Positions 17,523-26,559 of a stretch of 64,000 bases of DNA are shown here, one piece after another. The stretch spans positions 32,626-96,625 of the forward strand of contig DATHUJ010000143.1 of NCBI GenBank assembly GCA_035462375.1, in the 5' to 3' direction. The stretch comes from DASTQL01 sp035462375 (GTDB lineage: Bacteria; Actinomycetota; Actinomycetes; Jiangellales; Jiangellaceae). The position numbers were made by a program, and so were the translations under genes. How positions within the stretch are numbered: the first letter of the stretch is position 1; each line of letters opens with the position of its first letter. The notes beneath the pieces were generated by a model. That model was not told the origin of the DNA, ran no database searches, and was given only the letters and a program-made list of their open reading frames with translations.

Positions 17523-17690
17523 GGTCTCCCCCTCCAGGTCCGGGCGTCGCGCACTCTCCCGCATCTCGCTGCCCCTCCGGCAGCTCCCGCCCTCGATTCG
17601 AGCGTCCGCCCCCTGAGATCACCCCGCAATCCCCTAACGGGTGGTAGAGCAGTCACGCGGCGCAGTCGAGGCCCCGCGTCTGCACCCACC

Positions 17691-18237
17691 TCACTCGACC
17701 AGCGCCCGAGGGACGACGGTGAGCGGGTAGGGGTGCTCGACCTCGACCGCCTGGGTGTACGACGCGGGCGGTCTCGACGTAGCGAAGCTCGACGAGCTCG
17801 AGGACGGTGAGCGATGGCTCCTCCGGGTCCACGATCCAGTACGCAGGCACGCCGGCGGCCTCGTAGCGCGACCGCTTCAGCAGGAGGTCGACCCGGCGCG
17901 TGCTGGGGGAGAGCACCTCGACGACGAGGTGGGGGGCCAGAGGCACCCGCGCGTCGGCCAGGTCGCGGACGTCGGCCACGAGGAGGTCCGGCTGCAGGAC
18001 GGTGTCGTCGGCAAGGACCACGTCGAACGGCGCGACGAGCAGCTCTTGGTCGGACGGGCAGGCGTTGCCGAGGAGCAGCCCGAGCCGGGTGACCGCTCGC
18101 TGGTGCCGGTGGGTCGGCGACGGGCTCACCAGGAGCATCCCGTCGAGCAACTCGTAGCGGTGACCGTCGTCCGGCAGCTCACGCACGTCGGCCCGGGTCA
18201 GCGGCCGGCCCCAGGGCAGCGACGTCACGGCAGCCAT
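17691..18237 (-). pseudogene. Uma2-family gene with C-terminal frameshift (copy 2)
   Basis: From ATG 18237 (GGAGGAGGCACG upstream) the product reads as a Uma2 protein: PDDGHRYELLDGMLLV, QPDLLVADVRD, VEVLSPSTRRVDLLLKRSRY, YWIVDPEEPS. After VETARVV the frame runs into unrelated low-complexity sequence, but the next frame reads AVEVEHPYPLTVVPRALVE and stops at 17691, which is exactly the expected C-terminus. One missing base near 17750 explains this. The core D/E/K residues are upstream of the break, so a protein with a garbled tail (to 17653) might still fold. Confidence 0.75.
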
Positions 18238-18281
18238 CGTGCCTCCTCCCGACCATGCCGTCACCCTGGCAGCGGCGGCGG

Positions 18282-18494
18282 CACGGTGATCTTGGCGGTG
18301 AGGCCCGGGTGACTCGGTGGGGATCACCGTGGGTGGCAGGTCCCGCGGTGCGCGACGGCGCCCGCACGGTGATCTTGGGGCCGTGGGTCGGGCGACTCGG
18401 TGAGCTCGCCGTGGGGGTCACACCAGCCGGGTGGAGATCACCGTGTGGGCTAGGTGCCGGGAACCGGGACGGCAACCGCACGCTGATCACCGCG
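18282..18494. repeat. Tandem copies of an element bounded by CACGGTGATC / GATCACCGTG
   Basis: CACGGTGATC occurs at 18282-18291 and 18365-18374, each followed by TTGG. GATCACCGTG occurs at 18322-18331 and 18436-18445, and a variant GATCACCGCG at 18485-18494. Each unit is thus a pair of inverted 10-bp ends, with a shared GACTCGGTG inside, 83 bp apart. The element fills the gap between the dehydratase gene and the second Uma2 gene and matches the words near recB. Confidence 0.65.
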
Positions 18495-18511
18495 CGCTGG
18501 TCCTGCGCCAA

Positions 18512-19486
<975 letters not shown>

Positions 19487-19546
19487 GACCGACGTTCGGT
19501 GCCACCACGGATACCGGACCGGCGCGAGCGGTGCAATGCTCCGTGT

Positions 19547-21592
19547 ATGGGGGAGAGCCGTAGTACGACCCCGGTGCCGAAGCTCGCCGTGGGGGGCTTC
19601 GGCCCCCTGGTCGTCCTGGTCGCGGCCGCCGGAGCAGTGCTCCTGGCAGCCCGGGCGGACGGGGTCTCGTACTGGGGGACATCGCTCACGCTCGCCCTCG
19701 GTCTGCCCGTCGCCGTCGTCGTCACCTCGGCGCTGGCGTGGTGGACCGTCCGTCGTGCCGACCGCGTCCTCGGCGGCTGGATGCTAGTGACGGCGGCGTC
19801 GCTGCTGCTCTACCTGCTGGCCGTCGCGGTCGTCACGCAAGCGGTGGCCGTCGGCGGGCGCACAGGACCGGTGCTGGACTGGATCGCGGTCGAAGCGCTC
19901 GGCGGCTTCGCCGCGCCGCTCGTCCTGCTGCAGGTGAGCCTGCTGGTCGCACGGGATCGCTTCGCCGGCCCGGGCGACCGGCGGTACGCAACAGTCACTG
20001 CTCTCCTGTTCCTGCTCATCGCCAACCTCGTGCTGGGGGCTGCGGCCCTCGACCCCGACCCGCCGCTGGACGGCCTCCACGCACCGCTGGGGGACAACAC
20101 CTGGCTGCGGGCCGTCGCGGACGGCTGGGTCGCCGGCGCGCTGTACCTCGCATGGCTGCTGTCGGTGCTCGTCGGGCCCGTCGCGCTGTGGCGGGCCGTC
20201 GGCCGCTCCTCCGGAATGGCTCGGCGACGGCTGTCGGTGGCCGCCGTGGTCTCCCTGCTCCCGGTGAGCGTCATCGCATGCTGCGTGGTCCTGCTGCCCG
20301 TCCTCGCAGTGGCGGACCTGCCGGACCGGCTTGCGGTCGAGGTCATCTTCGCCTTCTTCTGCGTCGCGGTCCCGGCCACCGTCGCCGGGCTCGTCGTCGC
20401 CGCCAGCGGGCAGGAGGAGGGGCTGCGCCTGTCCGCCCGGGGTCTCGAGGTCGCCATCGGAACGGCCGTGGGCGTCCTGGCGGCGCTGATCGCTGTGGCG
20501 GCCAGCACGGTCGTGGCGGTCACGCTGTCCGACTCCGTACCCCTCGTCGTCGTCGCCACGGTTGGCATCGTCTCGATCCTCGTCCCGGTGCGCCGTGCCG
20601 TCGTGCGCCGGCTGGTCCGGCGCGCGGACCCGCGCCTTGCCACCGCGGCGACGCTCGTGCGCGAGGCGGAGGAGGCCGGTGCCGACCGTCCGGGGATGTC
20701 GGCGCGCGACGTCCTGCGCGCCGCCCTCGGCGACCCCGAGGTCGATGTGGCCGTGCGGCTACCGGACGGACGTTCCTGGGCATCCGTCGACGGCACGCCG
20801 GCGGCACCGCCCGACCAGGCGGAAGAGGACCACATGACCCGGGTGGGCGACGCGGAGGGGCGCCCTCGCGCCTACGTGCGACACGGGACGACCTCGGCGG
20901 ACGCGGCCGGTGTCGTCGGCGTCGTAGGTCCCCTCCTGGAACGTGCCGTCCTCGAGGCGGCCGTGCGCGACCAGTCGGAGCGCCTGGCCGCCGAGCGGTC
21001 CCGGGCCGACCGGGCGGCGGAGGACGAGCGGCGGCGGCTGGAGCGCGACCTCCACGACGGCGTGCAGGGGCGCCTGCTCGCCGTAGCACTGGACCTCCAG
21101 TCCGCGGACGCGGCGACCCAGGACGGAGAGGCCCACCTGGTCCTGACCGACGCGGTCGCCTCGCTGCGGACGGCCATCGAGGAGATGCGGCGCCTCGCGA
21201 CCGGCTCTGCCCCCGAGACCTTGTCCAAGCACGGCCTGCGTGCAGCGCTCGACGACCTGGTACGCCGGATGCCCGTGCCGGTGTCCGTACGGGCACCGGT
21301 TGAGCGGCTAGACCCGGCGACCGAGACGGTCGCCTACCTGGTCGTCAGCGAGGCCCTCACCAACGTCGTCAAGCATGCAGGCCCCTGCTCGGTGGACGTC
21401 GAGGTGGCCCTCCGGGACGGCACGCTAGGGATCGTCGTGGGCGACGACGGGTCGGGCGGGGTCGACTTGCGAGCTGGGACCGGGCTGCGCGGGCTCACGG
21501 AACGGGTCACCGCCGCCGGCGGGACGCTCGTCGTGAGCGAGCGTCCACCGCGCGGGACCCTGCTGGAGGTGGCACTTCCGTGCGGGCGGTGA
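19547..21592 (+). CDS. Membrane sensor histidine kinase, NarX/LiaS type
   Basis: With ATG 19547 the protein has 681 residues. The N-terminal ~370 residues contain multiple membrane helices (for example LVVLVAAAGAVLLAA, LVTAASLLLYLLAVAVV, VSLLPVSVIACCVVLLPVLA) with no large extracellular domain. A HisKA_3 dimerisation domain follows, with phospho-acceptor His ~503 in LERDLHDGVQGRLLA. An HATPase_c domain with SEALTNVVKHAG and GTGLRGLTERV ends the protein. It senses a membrane or intracellular signal and phosphorylates the regulator encoded next, whose GTG start lies 13 bp inside this gene. The frame extends upstream of 19547 antisense to the dehydratase; I reject that part. Confidence 0.92.
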   Translation: MGESRSTTPVPKLAVGGFGPLVVLVAAAGAVLLAARADGVSYWGTSLTLALGLPVAVVVTSALAWWTVRRADRVLGGWMLVTAASLLLYLLAVAVVTQAVAVGGRTGPVLDWIAVEALGGFAAPLVLLQVSLLVARDRFAGPGDRRYATVTALLFLLIANLVLGAAALDPDPPLDGLHAPLGDNTWLRAVADGWVAGALYLAWLLSVLVGPVALWRAVGRSSGMARRRLSVAAVVSLLPVSVIACCVVLLPVLAVADLPDRLAVEVIFAFFCVAVPATVAGLVVAASGQEEGLRLSARGLEVAIGTAVGVLAALIAVAASTVVAVTLSDSVPLVVVATVGIVSILVPVRRAVVRRLVRRADPRLATAATLVREAEEAGADRPGMSARDVLRAALGDPEVDVAVRLPDGRSWASVDGTPAAPPDQAEEDHMTRVGDAEGRPRAYVRHGTTSADAAGVVGVVGPLLERAVLEAAVRDQSERLAAERSRADRAAEDERRRLERDLHDGVQGRLLAVALDLQSADAATQDGEAHLVLTDAVASLRTAIEEMRRLATGSAPETLSKHGLRAALDDLVRRMPVPVSVRAPVERLDPATETVAYLVVSEALTNVVKHAGPCSVDVEVALRDGTLGIVVGDDGSGGVDLRAGTGLRGLTERVTAAGGTLVVSERPPRGTLLEVALPCGR

Positions 21593-22248
21593 TCGCCGAG
21601 GACATGGTCCTGCTGCGCGAGGGGATCGCCCGCGTGCTCGGCCGCGTGGGGGTCGACGTGGTCGCCGAGGTCGGCGACGCGCGAGCCCTCGTGGGCGCCG
21701 TCGTCGCCACCCGGCCGGACGTCGCGATCGTCGACGTCCGGATGCCACCGACGTTCGTCGACGAGGGCGCCCAGGCGGTGCTGCTGCTGCGGCACCGCTT
21801 CCCGGACCTCGCGGTCCTCGTGCTCTCGCACGTCGTGGAGCCGCGGCTGGCCGCCCGGTTGGTTGCCGACCGCCCGGCTGCGTTCGGTTACCTGCTCAAG
21901 GACCGCGTCCTCGACCTGGACGACTTCCTGGGTGCGCTGCGGCGCGTGGTGGACGGCGGGACGGCCATCGATCCGGTGGTGGTCGCGCGCCTGATGAGCA
22001 GCAGCGACGGGCGGCTCTCCGTGCTCTCGCCGCGCGAGCTCGAGGTGCTCGAGCGGCTCGCCGCGGGCCTGAGCAACGCGGCGATCGCCGAGGACCTGGT
22101 GGTCTCCGAGCGTACGGTCGACGCCCACGTCAGCTCGATCTTCACCAAGCTCGGGCTGCCGCCCACCCGTGACACGAACCGCCGCGTGCAGGCCGCGCTC
22201 GCCTGGCTCCAGGCGTCGGACGCGGCGGTCCCGCCCACCACCGGATAG
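21580..22248 (+). CDS. NarL/LuxR-family response regulator
   Basis: The GTG at 21580 overlaps the kinase stop, giving 222 residues. The receiver domain has acidic residues EDM near the N-terminus, phospho-acceptor Asp52 in VAIVDVRMPP, a Ser in VLVLSH and Lys in YLLKDRV. The LuxR helix-turn-helix follows (LSPRELEVLERLAAGLSNAAIAE) with KLGLPP at the recognition-helix end. It forms a two-component pair with the preceding kinase. The targets are not visible; the membrane-protein gene 90 bp downstream is a natural candidate. Confidence 0.94.
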   Translation: MRAVIAEDMVLLREGIARVLGRVGVDVVAEVGDARALVGAVVATRPDVAIVDVRMPPTFVDEGAQAVLLLRHRFPDLAVLVLSHVVEPRLAARLVADRPAAFGYLLKDRVLDLDDFLGALRRVVDGGTAIDPVVVARLMSSSDGRLSVLSPRELEVLERLAAGLSNAAIAEDLVVSERTVDAHVSSIFTKLGLPPTRDTNRRVQAALAWLQASDAAVPPTTG

Positions 22249-22338
22249 GGGCTGGCACCGATGCTCCGGGGGTGCCTGCGCACCTAGCGTCCGAGGCGGT
22301 CGCCGAGCGGCGGCGACGAGGTCCGGGAGGTGCGCGAG

Positions 22339-23067
22339 ATGCGTCGAGGGTTGGTGCTCATGTGGGTGGGCTTCGTCCTGCCGTTCGCGCTGACGGTGGT
22401 GAACGGCGGTCCGGACGGGTGGCTGCCGCACGTCTTCTTCCACCCGGCGTATGTGGCCTTTCTCGCAGTCGGCGTGTACGGCGTCCACGTACTGCGCGGC
22501 TCGACCGAGGCGCGGGTGCTGAGGCGGCTGGGGACCGTAGCCGCAGCCGTGGCAGCAGTGGCCGCCGTCGGTCACCTCGGAGAGTTCGTGGCCGTCCTGC
22601 TCGGCGGCGGACTGCACGCGGGCGAGGAGGTCTTCGCGGCGCCGCTGCACCTGACGGCTGCCAACGTCACCGTTCCCATGGTCATGCTCGCGATCGTGCT
22701 CACCGTCGCGACCTCGGTCACCGCCTGGGTAATCACCCGGGACGCCCCGGTCGGTCCGGCGTACCATCGTGGGGTCCGGACGCTGCACCGCTGGTCGTCA
22801 CTGGGCTTCGTGGTCGCTGTCCCGCTGCTCTTCGTCGCCCAGGACTCGCCGGTCACGGCCGCCCTGGCCGCGGTGACCATCGTCGTCCTCCTGCTCACCG
22901 GTGTGCAGATGTCGGGTCGCCACTACCTGGTCCGGTGGCGCCGGCGACGCAACCGTCGCGACGCGTCGGGCGGTCAGCGAGTGAGCTCGGCCGGGCAGAC
23001 CCGGACGGGGAACGGCCGGTCCAGCTCCAGCACCTCGCTGCCGGACGCACGCCCAGCCTCGACGTAG
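22339..23067 (+). CDS. Multi-pass membrane protein, C-terminus overlaps Uma2 gene
   Basis: ATG 22339 follows GGGAGG, giving 242 residues with about six membrane helices (LVLMWVGFVLPFALTVV, VAFLAVGVYGVHVL, VPMVMLAIVLTVATSV, LGFVVAVPLLFVA, ALAAVTIVVLLLTGVQM). Histidines in HVFFHPAYV and HLGEF could bind metal or haem, but I do not recognise the family. After the basic RRRRNRRDASGGQRV the last ~31 residues are encoded antisense to the end of the third Uma2 gene, so the original stop may have been lost when that gene arrived. It follows the response regulator and may be its target. Confidence 0.75.
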   Translation: MRRGLVLMWVGFVLPFALTVVNGGPDGWLPHVFFHPAYVAFLAVGVYGVHVLRGSTEARVLRRLGTVAAAVAAVAAVGHLGEFVAVLLGGGLHAGEEVFAAPLHLTAANVTVPMVMLAIVLTVATSVTAWVITRDAPVGPAYHRGVRTLHRWSSLGFVVAVPLLFVAQDSPVTAALAAVTIVVLLLTGVQMSGRHYLVRWRRRRNRRDASGGQRVSSAGQTRTGNGRSSSSTSLPDARPAST

Positions 23068-23522
23068 TCGTCGCCGCCCAGCTCCCACGCCACGACGCTC
23101 GGCTCCTCCGGGTCGACCAGCCAGTACGCGGCGCAGCCCGCGCTGCCGTACCGGTCGTGCTTGACCAGAAGGTCGATGCGTCGCGTGCTCGAGGACAGCA
23201 CCTCGACCGCGAGCAGGGGGGCGGTGGGCAGGTCACGGTCGGTGAAGGACTCCCTCGGCGCGACGAGCAGGTCGGGCTGCAGGACGGTGTCGTCGGCGAG
23301 GACGACGTCCAGCGGGGCGAACAGGACCTTCAGCTCCGCAGGTGCCGCCTCCCGCAGGACGGTGTAGAGCTCGGCAGCGACCGACTGGTGGCGCGTGCTC
23401 GGCGCCGGGGTCACGATCAGCGCCCCGTCCAGCAGCTCGTAGCGGTGCCCGTCGTCGGGCAGCGCGTCGAGGTCGTCACGCGTCAGGGCCCGGCCGTACG
23501 GCAGCGCGGTCACAGCCGTCAT
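22974..23522 (-). CDS. Uma2-family PD-(D/E)XK endonuclease-like protein (copy 3)
   Basis: This 182-residue protein from ATG 23522 (GAGGAGGCACC upstream) has the full Uma2 pattern: PDDGHRYELLDGALIV, QPDLLVAPRES, VEVLSSSTRRIDLLVKHDRY and YWLVDPEEPS. It is the same length as copy 1 and clearly paralogous to copies 1 and 2. It converges on the membrane-protein gene and overlaps it by 94 bp. Uma2 proteins are widespread, highly duplicated in some genomes, and of unproven function; DNA cleavage is inferred only from the fold. Confidence 0.85.
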   Translation of the reverse strand: MTAVTALPYGRALTRDDLDALPDDGHRYELLDGALIVTPAPSTRHQSVAAELYTVLREAAPAELKVLFAPLDVVLADDTVLQPDLLVAPRESFTDRDLPTAPLLAVEVLSSSTRRIDLLVKHDRYGSAGCAAYWLVDPEEPSVVAWELGGDDYVEAGRASGSEVLELDRPFPVRVCPAELTR

Positions 23523-23657
23523 GGTGCCTCCTCGCCGTCATGGGCTCCAACCCTGGCGGACGGCGCCGATCCGCGACTGGCGCCGTCCACAGGACCCAGA
23601 CCGACGCCGGGCCCTTCGACCCTCGGCCCCGCGGCCGAGGGGCTGGATCATGTCCGG

Positions 23658-25040
23658 GTGACCGAGCCCACCTTCCGTACCGTCATCGAGCCCTTCCGGA
23701 TCCACTCCGTGGAGCCCCTGCGGATGACGTCCCGGCAGCATCGCGAACAGGCGGTGCGCGAAGCGGGCTACAACCTCTTCCGGCTGCACGCCGACGACGT
23801 GCTCATCGACCTGCTCACCGACTCGGGTACGGGGGCGATGAGCCGCGACCAGTGGGCGGCAATCCAGCACGGCGACGAGTCGTACGCCGGCTCACCGTCC
23901 TACTACATCTTCCGTGACGCGGTGCGCGAGCTCTTCCCGTTCGAGCACGTGATCCCGACCCATCAGGGGCGGGCGGCCGAGAAGATCCTCTTCACGGTGC
24001 TCGGCGGTCCGGGCAAGGTCGTCCCGAACAACACCCACTTCGACACGACGCGCGCCAACGTCGAGTACACCGGCGCGGAGGCCGTGGACCTGGTGATCGC
24101 CGAGGGCCGCGAGCCGCGCAACGACCACCCCTTCAAGGGGAACATCGACGTCACCGCGCTGGACGCCCTGCTTCGCGCCCGAGGCGCCGACGTTCCCGTG
24201 GTCTTCATGACCGTGACCAACAACAGCGGCGGTGGCCAGCCGGTCTCGCTGGCCAACCTCCGGGCCGTGCGGGAGGTGTGCGACGCCCACGGCAAGCCAC
24301 TCTTCCTCGACGCCTGCCGTTTCGCCGAGAACGCCTGGTTCATCCGGGAGCGCGAGCCGGGCGAGTCGGGCAGGGAGGTCCCCGACATCGTCCGCGACAT
24401 GGCGGCGCTCGCCGACGGGATGACCATGAGCGCCAAGAAGGACCCGATGGGCAACATCGGCGGCTGGCTCGCGATGGACGACGACGAGCTGGCGCAGCAG
24501 TGCCGCAACCTGCTGATCCTCACCGAGGGGTTCCCGACGTACGGCGGGCTGGCCGGCCGCGACCTGGAGGCGCTGGCGCAGGGGCTGCGGGAGGTCGTCC
24601 AGCACGACTACCTGCGGTACCGGATCCGATCCACCGCGTACGTGGGGGAGGCACTGCAGCGGGCCGGCGTCCCGGTGCTCACCCCGGTCGGCGGGCACGC
24701 GGTCTACCTCGACGCGCGGGCGCTGCTGCCGCACGTCCCGCCGCTGCAGTACCCGGGCCAGGCGCTGGCCGTGGCGCTGTACGAGACCGGGGGAGTGCGG
24801 TCCTGCGAGATCGGCACGGTGATGTTCGGTCGGCGGCCGGACGGGTCGGAGGAACCGGCCGGGCTCGACCTGGTCCGGCTGGCGATCCCACGGCGCACGT
24901 ACACCCAGAGCCACATGGACTACGTCATCGAGGTCTGCGAGCACGTGGCACGGCGTGCCGACGAGCTGCTGGGCTACCGGATCGTGGACGAGCCGCCGGC
25001 GCTGCGGCACTTCACGGCAGGGTTCGAGCCGCTGGGCTGA
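23658..25040 (+). CDS. tnaA: Tryptophanase (tryptophan indole-lyase)
   Basis: From GTG 23658 the product has 460 residues, the usual length for the beta-eliminating lyase family. DSGTGAMS, GDESYAGS and PTHQGRAAEK are N-terminal landmarks. The PLP lysine lies in MSAKKD (Lys261 by homology, after Lys260). The sequence RSCEIGTVMFGR has EIG, as tryptophanases have, where tyrosine phenol-lyases have ERG with the phenol-binding arginine. So the likely reaction is L-Trp to indole, pyruvate and ammonia. No TnaC-like leader and no Trp permease are adjacent. This enzyme is uncommon in actinobacteria. Confidence 0.85.
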   Translation: MTEPTFRTVIEPFRIHSVEPLRMTSRQHREQAVREAGYNLFRLHADDVLIDLLTDSGTGAMSRDQWAAIQHGDESYAGSPSYYIFRDAVRELFPFEHVIPTHQGRAAEKILFTVLGGPGKVVPNNTHFDTTRANVEYTGAEAVDLVIAEGREPRNDHPFKGNIDVTALDALLRARGADVPVVFMTVTNNSGGGQPVSLANLRAVREVCDAHGKPLFLDACRFAENAWFIREREPGESGREVPDIVRDMAALADGMTMSAKKDPMGNIGGWLAMDDDELAQQCRNLLILTEGFPTYGGLAGRDLEALAQGLREVVQHDYLRYRIRSTAYVGEALQRAGVPVLTPVGGHAVYLDARALLPHVPPLQYPGQALAVALYETGGVRSCEIGTVMFGRRPDGSEEPAGLDLVRLAIPRRTYTQSHMDYVIEVCEHVARRADELLGYRIVDEPPALRHFTAGFEPLG

Positions 25041-25054
25041 GCGGAGCGGATGGG

Positions 25055-25720
25055 TCAGTGAGTGACCGCTCGGCCGTCGACCAGGTGCAGCTCCTCGTCG
25101 CAGGCGGCGGCGACATCGGGGTCGTGGGTGGCCACGACGACGACGGCACCCCGCTCGGCCTCGGCCCGGAGCTGGGCGACCACGAGATCCCTCGTGACGA
25201 CGTCGAGCTCGGCCGTCGGCTCGTCGGCCAGGAGCAGGTCGGGTTCTGTGACCAGGGCCCGGGCGACGGCCACCCGCTGCCGCTGGCCGCCCGAGAGCTC
25301 CTCCACCAGGCGTTCGGCCGTCTGGTCCAGCCCCAGCCGGTCCAGGACCTCGCGGGTGGCCCGCAGGACCTCGGACCGGGTGACGCCGCGGGTCTGCAAC
25401 GCCACCTCGACGTTCTCCGCTGCGGTGAGCACCGAGAGCAGGCCGTAGCCCTGCAGCACCAGCCCGGTACGGCGGGCGTGCGCCCTGTCCCCGACGCGGA
25501 CCGGGGCCCCGGCGAAGCCGATGCTGCCGCTCTCCGGGCGCACGAGGCCCGCCACCGCGGAGAGCACCGTCGTCTTGCCCGACCCGGAGGGTCCGGTCAC
25601 GGCGAGGACCCGGCCGGGGGCGAGCCCGAAGGACACGCCGTCGACGGCTGGGTGACGCCCCAGGCGCACCGAGAGCCCGGACACCACCAGCCCTCTCGTG
25701 GCCAGGTCCGCGGTGGTCAC
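25055..25720 (-). CDS. ABC transporter ATP-binding protein (second ATPase)
   Basis: GTG 25720 overlaps the stop of the preceding gene as GTGA, giving 221 residues. Walker A is GPSGSGKTT, the signature LSGGQRQRVAVARAL, Walker B LLLADEPTAELD, and the switch His lies in ATHDPD. The size and motifs fit the LolD/MacB ATPase family. It is the last gene of a coupled three-gene unit with another ATPase and one large FtsX-type permease. Two different ATPase genes for one permease with two FtsX modules suggests a heterodimeric engine. Confidence 0.92.
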   Translation of the reverse strand: MTTADLATRGLVVSGLSVRLGRHPAVDGVSFGLAPGRVLAVTGPSGSGKTTVLSAVAGLVRPESGSIGFAGAPVRVGDRAHARRTGLVLQGYGLLSVLTAAENVEVALQTRGVTRSEVLRATREVLDRLGLDQTAERLVEELSGGQRQRVAVARALVTEPDLLLADEPTAELDVVTRDLVVAQLRAEAERGAVVVVATHDPDVAAACDEELHLVDGRAVTH

Positions 25721-26559
25721 GGGTCGTCCTCCCGGGTCAGGCGCAGGCCGTCGCCGTCCTCCTCCACCCGGACCAGCGTCCCGGGCGGCCAATCGGTGAG
25801 CAGCGGGTCGGGGATCAGGACCGAGCCGTCGCGGCCCACCACGGCGTACTCGACCCCGTGCCGGCCCTCGGCGCCCACCCGTCCGTCCCGCATCGAGACC
25901 GTACGGCCGAGGGCCTGGCCGACGTCGGCGTCGTGCGTCACGACCACGACGGTGGTCCCCAGCTCGTCGCCCGCCCGCGTGAGGAGGTCCAGCACGTGCC
26001 GGCGGTGCGCGGCGTCGAGCTGGGACGTGGGTTCGTCGGCGAGCAGGAGCCCCGGCCCGTTGGCCAGTCCCACCGCCACCGCGACCCGCTGCTGCTCACC
26101 TCCGGACAGGAGGCCGACCCGACGGCGAGCGACGGACCCGAGTCCCAGGGCCTCGAGCAGCTCGGCGGGACGGAGCAGCCGCCGACGCGCCCTGCGCCCC
26201 AGCGAACGCTGGGCGAACGCGACGTTCTGCTCCGCCGTGGCGTACGGGAAGAGGTTGCGCGCCGCTCCCTGGAGCACCGTCCCGACCCGGCCGGCCCGGA
26301 AGCGGGTGAGCTCCGCCGGGGTCATGGCCCGCAGGTCGTGACCGCCCACGTGCAGCCGTCCGGCCGAGGCCCGCTGCAGCCCGGCGAGCAGCTCCAGCAG
26401 GGTCGACTTGCCCGAACCCGACGGACCCAGCAGGGCCATCCGCTCCCCGGCCGCGACGTCGAGGTCGACCCCGCGCAGGGCCACCACGTCGGAACCGTCA
26501 CTGCCCCGGTAGAGGTGGACCAGGCCGCTGCAGTGCACGGACAGTGCTTCCCGGGTCAT
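25717..26559 (-). CDS. ABC transporter ATP-binding protein (first ATPase)
   Basis: ATG 26559 overlaps the permease stop as ATGA; the product has 280 residues. It has Walker A GPSGSGKSTL, signature LSGGEQQRVAVAVGL, Walker B LLLADEPTSQLD and the switch His in VTHDAD. After the ATPase core it has an extra ~50-residue C-terminal extension (EYAVVGRDGSVLIPDP, WPPGTLVRVEEDGDGLRL). This resembles a small regulatory or permease-docking strand domain not present in its partner. It is of the MacB/LolD type, working with the downstream ATPase and the upstream permease. Confidence 0.92.
   Translation of the reverse strand: MTREALSVHCSGLVHLYRGSDGSDVVALRGVDLDVAAGERMALLGPSGSGKSTLLELLAGLQRASAGRLHVGGHDLRAMTPAELTRFRAGRVGTVLQGAARNLFPYATAEQNVAFAQRSLGRRARRRLLRPAELLEALGLGSVARRRVGLLSGGEQQRVAVAVGLANGPGLLLADEPTSQLDAAHRRHVLDLLTRAGDELGTTVVVVTHDADVGQALGRTVSMRDGRVGAEGRHGVEYAVVGRDGSVLIPDPLLTDWPPGTLVRVEEDGDGLRLTREDDP

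Noticed and set aside
18282..18494. Insertion sequence
   Set aside because: Inverted repeats are present but there is no transposase and no target duplication visible.
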